This document shows positions 28,401 through 40,500 of a stretch of DNA of 64,000 bases, in pieces (the stretch's first letter is position 1; each line of letters opens with the position of its first letter). Source of the stretch: Homalodisca vitripennis. Its lineage: Eukaryota > Arthropoda > Insecta > Hemiptera > Cicadellidae. The stretch spans positions 1-64,000 of the forward strand of contig NW_025776828.1 in NCBI RefSeq assembly GCF_021130785.1, written 5' to 3'. The position numbers and the translations under genes were made by a program. The notes under the pieces are model-generated. The model was not told the origin of the DNA. It did no database searches and saw only the letters and a program-made list of their open reading frames with translations.

Positions 28401-31400
28401 AAAAAATAAATAAATAAAAAAAAATACCCAGATTTAAGTGACACATCAGTTTTTGTTGTGCACAGTGTGGGTTCAACTGGAAGGTATAAACCAGTCAGAA
28501 GAGGCCCCTGCTAGGTTAAATTGATTAGTTACGGAACATATTGCCAAATTACTACTTACCAATGTAGTAGTTGGTAGTGAAGTTGATTCTGATTGGAGTG
28601 CAAAGATATAGCTCCGGCTGTAAAAAATAAACATGTACTTTATCATTATTGTAATAATTTTATAAAATTAATTATATATCTCTAGCAATGCAATTCTATT
28701 CACTTATCATAATATTCCAAGCATTATTCTTACACCATCTAAGATTCAGGAGAATGTTATATTTTCTTTATCACCCTCATGGAACGGTTGTGATGAAATG
28801 CCCTGTTGGTGAATTAATAAGTTAAATCTGTCAATTTTAAATGAACTAGTTGTGGTTCAGTTTTGTCAGCCATATTTATGTAAACTTAAATTTGTTTACA
28901 CAAATATTTCCCTTGTTAGAGGGAAATGAATGATACTACTTAAGGTAATCATACAATATGATTAACATTTATTTATAGTAATTAACTTTATAAACATCAC
29001 TAAACATGTAAAAAAGTAAATAGCTACATATCAAAGTAGGAATCTACATATTACATCAATACTAAAATCTCATATCTTTGACTGTTAAAAAAAATGTACA
29101 CAAATTTTAATTTTGATTTACTTTAGTGAAATGTCTGATGAATACAGCCTTGCTATTGAAAGACCTCGTGAAATTAAAGAGTATTTAATTATTTGTTTTT
29201 GTGTGTTTTTACACTTAGTGATGTTTACCAATTCAATAAACAATATAAGCTCCATCTTCAAGAATGGTAATTATGTTATTTTTCAAAGTTTTTAAATTAC
29301 AAAAGTATTTGTGGGAAAGGCTTATTCATTTTCTTTCCAACAGTATCTGCAGTTTATTAAATCATAAACTGCAAATTTGTTTTATACATTTTCAATCTAT
29401 GTTCTTGTGTATAAATTTTGTGAGATTTCTGTTTAAATATATTAAAAAAATTTCCTACAAAACATTTGGGAATTATTTTGGTGAACTCTGACTCTTTAAC
29501 TGTACCATCGATAAGTTTGTTGTTTATTAGAAGAAGATTTTAATTTTTTTGTATTTTTCCACATTGAATGTTCTTTGAGGGATTAAAGATGAAATCTCAT
29601 GTACAATCTATGAAGTTCATTTCATTGTAGTGGTAATGGATTTCTCAAAAAGTAATAATCTGAATTGCTGTGAATTGAAAATCTTCAACAGACAACACTA
29701 TAGTTGAAGCTAAACAATAACATAGCATACCACATTCATTCCAGACACTATCAGAGGAGGAAGCTAATAAATTAGATGAACATTTTGATTAGAAATTACT
29801 AAATTGATAAATATATATTATAAATATTCTAATAAATATATAATATAATTAGCATCATAATAATAAATAAAATATAACAACACAATTATAACACTATAAT
29901 CATAATAATAATACTATAATTATATATTATCATAATTAATAATAAGGTAAAGAAGATTAGAAAGAATTTTGTATTTTATTAGATCAAGATTATTAAGACG
30001 TACATTAAACTGTTAGTGAATTAAGAGATCTATGACTTTGACGTCTGTAATCTATCGATGACAGTTAAGTTACTTTTGTGATTTTTTTTTATTCCTGGTA
30101 AGTTATTGTTTATTTCTTTATTTATTTTTTGCCATTCTGATGGTTACAAAGTCAAGGAATGTGTAGTTTACAAGTAACACACACAGTCCTTATGTAGCCG
30201 ATTCTGTTGCTTTTTACAATTAATAGTCTATTTTTATTGTATAAACTCGTATTTACAATTTAATACTAACTTATCTGTGAGGTATCGCTAGGTGTAGAAG
30301 AATATATGGAGAAAGTATGGGACATGAGGACTTACTTTTTTTAGGGTAAAGTTTCTTTTGTGGGTTATCTAAAATTATAGTCTGAAACCCACTTAAAACA
30401 TTCCTTGAGGCTCAGATGATTACAGCGTGAAAATGCCAAGTCTGAATTAGGATTCATATCTAGATCTCTGAAGTTATAAGCTGAGATGCTACTGCGGAAT
30501 GGGAATGCAGCTTTTTGCAATATAAAGATGCAGATCTGCCTGCATTGGGATGTTGATGCTGTGTAACTACCTGCGTTGGGATGTTGATGCTGTGTAACTG
30601 CCTGTATTGGGATGTTGATGTGTAAATGCCTGCATTAGGATGTTGATGTTGTGTAACTGCCTGCGTTGGGATGTTGATGCTGTGTAAAGCTCAGATCCAG
30701 TGTACCAGAACAATTTTGGTTAAATTTAAATTCAAACAGTTTGTGCAGAGAACGGTAAGTGGAAATTGAAAATAAATACAAAGAAGGATATTTGTAATTC
30801 AAATTTTACATATCGGTTTGGATTAGAAGCTAAAGAGCTACTGGTTTCCCTTCAGTTCCGGTTTTGTGGATCCCGTTGTGTAAGCCAGCAAGTTGTTAGA
30901 AAGATCTCGGCCTGATTCCTTCTTCTGAATACCAAGATTGTACGGGAAGCACGTGTTGAAATTCTTTCTGTTACTCTACATGTGATATTCAAATTTAATT
31001 GATACAATCTTGCGCAGTGATAATTGACTGTGTTTTAATGTATCTGGTGTGATGGAATAACAAGTTAAATACCAAAAGTTTTATTTAATTTCTAATTAGA
31101 CTGCCAACTCTAAGTTTGGTGTTCACATGCTGAGTGTGTATATAGAGAATGTCACAAGATGTTTGAAGTAGTGAATTCAATTAATATTGATGATTTGAAT
31201 GTTGATTTAAAGGGATTGTAAATATTTTCCCAGCGAGTGAAATCAATTCTATTAAACTCAACTGATACAATGGGTTAAATCTACTTTTATAAAACAGAGT
31301 GTTGCAGCAGTTGAAAAATACAGGTGAATCTTACACATCTAATATAAAGTGTATTACATGATATAAATAGTGAATATTATCATGTGACACATCAATTCGG

Positions 31401-33515
31401 TGATAAATATTATTCAAATTTGACCAACAAACCTAATCACCATAAATGACAATTAACTTCTCATTTTTGTATTATGATACAACAATAAGGAACCATAACA
31501 TTAACACAGAATCCACACTGATCTGTGACACATAACACAACAATGAAGGGCTATTAAGAAAGGATTATAAAATGGATCTACTTCACCAGGTCTCTGAGGA
31601 GATAAGCTGATGATGCTACTGGAGCATCAGCAGCTTTAAGCTAGTGAAAGGTAGAGATGTTGATGCTGTGTAAAGCCTAGTTTATCTAATTTTACATTAA
31701 AAGAATTAAATATGATATATTAAAACAATTTCAATATTTTTATTGATTTAAAAGGTGGTACGTGAATTATGGCAATAGATTTTATCTTGTTATTGTTAAG
31801 AAAATAACTAAGTTTAACTAAGTTTCTCCCTCTTTAGACAGGATGTTGATTAATTATTATTCAAGAGTTTGTAGATGCATGGGTGGGATAGGATCGGACA
31901 GGACAGCTCAGCATCAATGGGTGACGTCACTGTGTTGCCATGGCAACCAGCGTAACAACGAGATCAGCTGCTATCTACTCTGTAGTGCTAATTAGTTCCA
32001 ACACCCACCGGTTCCTTGGTACAATATAATGATTTATTTACAGACTAGCTAGCCATCAGTCAATTTTGTAATCACTATACTGAAAATCCACAACAACCAT
32101 TGTTTTAAACGTTTCTAATATAGAAATTGCAACAAGAAAACGAATATAAGCTCCATCTTCAAAATTAAATATCAGTCAATTGGTTGCACATTTTATTGGA
32201 CTACCTATCCATAAATTTTTAATATAAAAATCCAGTAACAGATATTTAAAATGTTAAAAGTAATTGGCAATATTCACAAGGACACTGGATAAATTGGCTT
32301 CTTTAATTCACAATTCAATAATGTTATAATTTGCATTACATTTTTAATACAACTCCCTTTAATCAATATTTTACGATGCTTAGATTTGTATATACTAAAA
32401 TGTATTATGTTTCATGCATTGATATAAATAAAATAATTACCATAAAACATTTTCAATATAGATTGTTGATATACAGCCTTGTTATTTAACTTTAGGTAAA
32501 AGTTTTGATTAATATTGACTAATGTTCATATTTTTAGGAAAGGCCCTTTTCAGCCTTTTCTGCCAGTCTTCATGTGTCATTTACCTAAGCAAGGATCTGA
32601 TGATACAGAATGGGACAATAGTTTATAAGAGATTATTTTTATATGTTTTAATAAAAAGAAACCTAACTACTGCAAAAGGTAAGGATATTATGACGATAGA
32701 TCAAAAAATTTAATGTTAAAATCAGCTGATTAGAACAGTTAAAATTAAAACAGCTGATTGTTGTGGCTCACAAACAGTGAGAGTGGATATTGTTTAGTAC
32801 TTGATTTTTTAAAAGCACGTTTTCTCCCTCATTTATCAACCAATTGTCTTAAACTTGGTACGGTTGGATTTGTAATTCAATTGTCTCACCAAAATCTAAT
32901 AATGTGACTTCTTTTTCATATATATATATGTAGTTTTTAAGTTATTTATGTTTGAAAAGATTTCAGGAAGCTGCCATTTTAAAAATAAAGCTTTGAAAAA
33001 TCAAATTTTTCTAATTAGGGCTTTAGATTATATAGATAAACACCAAATTTCAACTTATAACACAAGTCATTCTCAAATTAAAAATTGTTAAGAAAAATTA
33101 AAAAAATGGCGGCTATTTAGGTAATTATTGAGTTTTTGTGTTATAATGTGGTATTTTGGTCCAGAAATAAAACCCAAAAATATTGGTAAAAGGATTGTTG
33201 AACACCCTGTATATACAGTATGAGTTAAAAGTATGGATACACTTGTATGGTTTAGTTTTGATGGATGAAAATGGAGGCTGTAGTTTCCACTGTTCTTTCA
33301 CCTTTCAATTGAGGTATCACTTAATGGGTCCTTACATTAAAAAATTTTGAGCTCCTCCCCCCCCCAAATCGCATTTTGGGGAAACGGGCAAAGTTGTAAC
33401 AGTGACTAAAAAGTTCCCTTCTATTTCCTAGAAACATGTTCTATTTCCTGAGTTCTATCCCTCCATCTTTATCCATAAAAAACTAAACAGAGTGTATCCA
33501 TACTTTTAACTCATA

Positions 33516-33613
<98 letters not shown>

Positions 33614-35588
33614 ATTAATTTAAACCTCTTTCTTTGAGCATTTTGAATTCAAGCTTTAGTACACATCGACATGGTCTAATAAATACAAAAATACTTTGCC
33701 TTATTTTTAAATTACTAAGAAGTACATAACATTTCAAATAACTTCTTTTGATGCGCAACATTATATGAAAACAAATTTTGTTATTCTGACTGGGCTGAAA
33801 CTTATGTGTGATCCTCATTTATGGAACAACTTTTTTCTTGTCTCTTATTCTTATTTATAACAACAAAAAATTAATAAACCACTGAAAACGCAAATACACA
33901 TAAGTACTAAAATATAAGTTTTTAGTATCATAAACTTAAATTGGATTTAATAATTTTCCTAACAACATTAAATCAAAGGTTCTTCCAATCAACGTAATAA
34001 AAACAAATAAAGGATTATTCCATTATATCTGATATTGAGGCATTCAATTATAGCTTGTTGTGGTTTCAAACAAAGATAAAGGGAAGTGGTCAAGATTATA
34101 ATCAGGATATTTCATCACTAGTCCATAAGCTTTGTCACTAAAATCACATGGGTTATAGTATGGGAAACAAATATGATGATCTAAAAAACCTTATTTTGGT
34201 TTTCAGTGTACATATCTCTATAATCACATGAATTGAAGAGGTTTGTGCAGGCCTAAACTTGCCTCTAGGCATGTGTGTATATCAGCTATAACCAAAACAA
34301 AAAAAAGGCTTTACCCAAATTCAAAGTTTTAGTGAAAAATATTACAGCCTGCTCCAACAGTTTAGGATTTTAATAAAATTGTCCCTGTATTTTGCCCATT
34401 AGATATATTTATTAACATGACAAAAAACTCCAACATTCTAATATAAATTCTCATTCACCAGTTATAAATGACTGAATTTTCATTTTGAATCGAATACAAT
34501 TACATGAAACCTTCATATTCAATTTATCACGTTCTGGGCTATGTTTCAAATTCCAAGATTCTATGTATTCAAATAGTTAGTTTTAAATTTATATTAAAAA
34601 TAATACATTTAATCAATATAAAAATTTATGAATGTTATATTAACATATTAACTTAAGATATTCATAAGGACAAGTTATTTGACAGTTCATGGAGAATAAC
34701 TCCTTTATTCATTTGTTATTACAATATGATAACATGAATAGTCAAGGCTCGATACTAAAAACACAGTAGTCATAAATTACATTTACAAATATATATACAT
34801 GCAATAAGTACTATTTACACAGAGAAATGAAATATAAATAATGCCATTAGTTCTTATGTACATAATTCAACTATTCTAACAGATAAATGTTATAGATCCA
34901 GTTGTTATAAATTATAAAACTCTTGTTCTCTTTTTCTTTGTTAATGTTTTTAGTTAATTGTGGAATAAATTTTAAAAACTTAACACCGTATTTTAAATAA
35001 CTCTAATTTGTGATAAGGTAATACTAACTTAAAATTTTTCTGTGACATAATTGAGGATATCTGCATGTGTTATAAACTCGTTACTTTTGTTTATACCAGC
35101 ATTTGTAAAATGTGGAATGTTGGGATGTTCAATTTAATAAAATATTGTCTTATGAACTCGTAGTTTTTTAAATTTAACATTGCTCTTAGAACTCTTTTTT
35201 GACCAATTAGAATCTATGTTAGGTTTTTATTAGATGTCCCTCCGTAAACACATATGCCATATGAGACACAGGATGGGACATGGGACTTACACTTTTTTTT
35301 AAAACTCCTAAATTACAGAAGTGAAAAACCCTTTCAAGAGCATAAATTCCAGAATTGGTTTTACTTAAGATATAATCAACATGCAGGTCCCAACTTCAAT
35401 GTCTGTTGATAATTAGACCTAAAAATGTATTCTGAACTTGGGCAATTTCTTCATTGTCAATTGTTTCTCATTATTTGTACTTTGTCTAGTTCAAAATGAG
35501 ATGTAATTAGTTTCTTGTTTATTTGTTATATTGCTACAATCAGTGGTCCAGGTAGTCTGGCCCACTCTGTATTCTGTTGTTTATTCTG

Positions 35589-35631
<43 letters not shown>

Positions 35632-37517
35632 CCAAAATGGTAACCCACAAGATCAACTACTGTTTACTTTTTGACCAACAGAAATTAGGACTCCCAATAG
35701 ATCATCGTTTTCACTTTTCAATAGTGATGTTGAGGTACGTAGTAGCAAACTAGAGGTCTTGGCCAACTTGCCTCACACTTATCGTGGGTACAGACCAGCG
35801 AGAACAGACGCTGGTACAGACAGACCAAAATCTGATTTCATTCATCAGCAACTGCTGCAGGAGGGCTTCACCAAAGGATCAGTCAATGAAACTTATACAA
35901 ATTCTTGTACTCCATAACCTCTTGTTCACACCTAGGGTAACTCTGAACAATTACTGAATCAACTTCAGGCTTTTCACTATTGAAAGCACAAAATTAACAT
36001 TATAATTATATTTCTGATGACTTTGTATAGCAGACAAAATAAATTTTAAAAAAACAAGTATTACATAAAATATTTTGAAATATTTAGGCTTGTATTAGCT
36101 TTTTTTAATTTCAATCACTACACTGAAAACACACCAATGTATTTTCTATTTTAAATTTAATTGCGTATTTATTTTTGTGATGTCTCTGAAGAAGATAGCC
36201 TTGGTATCAAAAGGCCTCGCAAAATAAAAAAACTTATCAGTATTAGTTGGTGTGTTTTCAATGTAGTGATTGAATAGAATATTTTGTCTTCTATTCCAAC
36301 TATTCTGAAAAGGCTATTCTATGTTTCATTTGAAAGAAATTTAATGTGTGTTTCCGATAAAAGTAAAGACAAAAGAAGACTAGTAAAGTAAGGATAATAA
36401 ATTGGAATGCAGGCTGCAGTGAGATGTTGATTGTCCACATGCCGCACCACTTTGTATCTTGTCAAACATGAAAAGGGGTTGAGACGCTCATGTGATTTCC
36501 AGCCTGATTTGTAGATACTATCTTAGGGGATGTTTTTACTTTTCTGCCTCAAGTATCGGCTAGCGCCAAAGGCACAATGAAATACTGTCTTATGACCAGA
36601 GGCACTTGTGATCAGAACTTTCTCGTGCTCAGATCACTTTGGGTACATCTGGAGAGTGGGGATCACCTTTATTTTCAGAGTACGATTACATTGTCACACT
36701 TTAAATATCTTTTCATTGTTATTCTCAAAACAAAGAATATTAACTATTTATTTAATAGCAGTGTGTGCTGTTACAGCTATATTGGTTGTGAAAGGAAATA
36801 TCCCTCATTAGTTATATATAATACATAAATATTCAAAGATTGTTAAGGCCTTTTTTACATTTATAATGGAGAAGCGAGACATCGAATATGTGATATAATT
36901 CCTGAAGACGATTTAAAATATAAAATTATTTATTTATTTTCTTTCTTGAAGTTAATATATACTTGTTTATTGTTTAGAAAGCAGTCTATTGTTTAGGAAA
37001 GTAACACATCTCAGTACAAAAGAATAACAAAAATCTGCAAAGTAAGTATTTTAGCAAGTATTTAAAGATGATACCGTGTATATAATTTTACCACCTATAG
37101 CTTTTTAATACTTTTTACATGTTTTTGGAGCATCATAAAATGTACAGTAAAAGTAATTAATTTATTTTTCTGCATTGTTATGAGTAAATTGAGTATAAGC
37201 TAAAATTTTATATTTGGATTGAACAAATAAGCTTCACAAAAGAACATGAATATTTTGCCTAAAAATCTATGTCACTGCAGGGAATTTATTTAAGCCACTT
37301 TTAGTAAATTCAGTAGAATGTGTATGTTAAAAACAAGAATTTGTTTGTTTTATTTAAATATAAGGACCAGCAGGTGATGTATCACCCTCACTTTTTTATA
37401 TGAAAAGGATCGAGTGAATTATCTATTGACCGTTTTTCTAATACATATCTTTTCATTTAATTTAACCGATATAGTCTATATTTTGTACATAATATTTGCA
37501 AAATATGATATACTGTA

Positions 37518-37553
<36 letters not shown>

Positions 37554-40500
37554 ATTGGCTATGTCATTCTTTGCAGTAATTTATCGTATAATAAAACTTG
37601 TATTGACTCACAAATTTATCAAACATTCGGTTCATTTTTGTTTCTTAGTTAAGTCAAGTTTAAAGCACCATTACCTTTGAAGTCACATACTTTGCTGTTT
37701 CTTACTTTGCTAGTTTATAATGTTATGTCGCTTTATATAATGTTAGTGTAAGTAGGAGTGATTTATTAAGAAAACAATGCATATCTCAGCAGCGAATCAG
37801 ATGAACTAATGTACATCTTTCTTTATAACTTATTTTGATAACAGTTTACTAAATTTTTGTGATTTTTTTATATTGTTAATAGATAATACCGTAATTCAAG
37901 TTACTTACTAATAATAGGCCTCCCACATTTTAATTACTTTTTTGTTTTCCAATTCAATGTGACAAAACAAATTCTTAGGAAAATTGACATATGAATGCAC
38001 ACGTTTATAGATACATATATACCTATATAAAAAAAGTGTGCATGATATTGTTGTTTTTGTAGTACAATTGAACAGTGTAACGTGTTTGAGCAATGTTTAA
38101 ATGATAAATTTCATAAATGTGTGGTCCTAAACTGATGATTGGTGCATTATAAATACGCAACATTTTACAGCTATTTAATTCTCAGTAGGCTAGTCCCAAT
38201 ATAGTAAGCTAAAATTTTACCACCCTTTACGTATGCCTTTTTAATGGTGCATAAACATTTGCACTTATACCTCAATAAAATTCAGTTAAATGAAAGAACC
38301 TTAACCCAAAGATCCTAGACAGTGAAGAATGTATGCAGTTTGGATGTCCTAGCAGCAAGAAGTTGATGCTGTTTTCAAAAACAAATTTTAAATTCTTCTT
38401 TTCTTTCTTTTGAAGCATATTTTAATTCATCTAGGTAGTGGGTATGTCAAAAGAACTACCGCATAAGGAAAAATGAAAATCCTTATGTCATACACGCAAT
38501 ACCTTTTCATGCCCAAAAACTGGCATGGTGGTTTGTGGTGCATAAAACGGTGACATAACTGTCAATGGTAAGCGCATGAAAACTGAGTGCTTTTGCATTA
38601 TTTTATGTTACAGTAATGCCAATTGGCTAACAAGATAATGTGATTTAACATATCTCTGGTTTTTTTTCTATTTGGGGTTTCTAGAGAGTTGTATCTACGC
38701 TAACGAACTTACAACGTTGGAGTAACTGAAATAAATATTCACCTAGCCCAGATAACCCCTAAAACTTGTCAAAAAGTTGATCACTAGCTGACCATTTGCC
38801 TAATATAATTTTTCATTGTTAATGAAAAATGCCGGTAATTCTAAGCAATATATGGGTCAACCTCGATTTTTCTCATATTACAATATAATGTTCCAATAGT
38901 CAATTAGAAAAGGAAATGAGTAGAATTTCTTGCCGGAAAGCAGTTATAGGGAGCAGGCAACCGCCAGACGGTCCATATATTGCTTAGAGTTACCTATTAG
39001 TGATCAGGGGCACTGACGTGATCTGGGCTTCAAATTTGGAACTACTCGAGTTAATTTTTTTTCTAAAAGAGCAAGCAGCGCGAAGCGCTGCGCAGCGGGC
39101 AGGCATCGTGCGTGATCCTATTTTATTAAAAATTTCTGATAAATTGTTATTACATATTACAATATAATGTAGGTAATGTATGTAAAACAATTTTAAAACA
39201 CATAATTACATGCTGGAAAGCAAAGTAAACAATATAATCCGCCCAATACAAAATCTCCGTAAAAAATCTGGTAAAGGACTCTGTGTCATTCCTTTGGCCT
39301 GAATCAATTCAGTATAGACGAAGATCACGAACGATGCTTGCCCGCTGCGCAGCGCTTCGCGCTGCTTGCTCTTTTAGAAAAAAATTAACTCGAGTAGTAG
39401 TTCCAAATTTGAAGCCCAGATCACGCCAGTGCCCCTGATCACTAATAGGTAATTCTCGCGGTTGCCTGCTCCCTATAACTGCTTTCCAGCAAGAAATTCT
39501 AGTCATTTCCTTTTCTAATTGACTATTGGAACATTATATTGTAATATGAGAAAAATCGAGGTTGACCCATATATTGCTTAGAATTACCAAAATGCCAAAT
39601 ATTTGGTTAATAAAAGAAAATTTAAGTAAATACAAACAACTATTGTGTGTTCTTTCTTTCTTACATAAAAAGTAGGAAACTTAAATTGGATTAGCCTTAT
39701 ATATATAAACTAAAAACCATATGATCAAAAGAATATTGAATTTTATAAATAACAATTATGAATTGCTAAGCACTGATCTTAAGAACAGCAGGAACAATTT
39801 GACAAAATTTTTTTTTATATATTAGTTGGAAATCTGCAGAAGGTTTATATGAAGAGAAATATAGAAAAAAATTACCTGGAATAATTTTAAATTCAGTAAA
39901 ATAATGATAGTATTTATTTTTTATAATCCAAAGTTTGTTAACTAAACAACTGCTGACACTTTCAGCTGAAATTCATCAAAGAGGCCTGAAACTTTAGTTA
40001 AACATTTAAATTTGTAAAAATATGGAATTTTTTAAGTGGAAGAACAGTGCCATTCTTCCCAGACTACAGTTGTAAAAACAAGACTTTTATCATTCAAACC
40101 CTATTATAAACAATTATTTAAAAATATTCCAAGAACTTGAAAATTATTCCCCCTCATACTGCGAGTAGATACAGTACATTATCTACATATGTACAGTACC
40201 ACACTTTCTTCATTGTGACAATGCAAACTGAAATAAGGCACTAGAAATATCTTAGTTCACAAAAGATAGAAGACGCTTTTTGACCTAAGTAGGTTTCCTA
40301 TATATATATATATATATTAGCAAGAATTAAGAATATATTTTTTATTGGGGGCAATGAGGCAAGCTCAAAAGTGAAACCGCGAATACATTAGAACTGAAGT
40401 GAATTTCAACAGCAAGAAGTAGACGCTTTTTTGCCGAAGTACACTTCTCAGTTCTACGTATGTGTATGTATAGTATATTTCTCAGTATTAGCTATATAAT

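Noticed and set aside
36577..36828. Overlapping plus-strand frames of 67 and 83 codons
   Set aside because: No family motif, splice context or conserved segment; expected by chance in this length of DNA.
38990..39506. Two mirror-image minus-strand frames (66 and 65 codons)
   Set aside because: They arise from the inverted arms of the foldback element and share no protein family signature.
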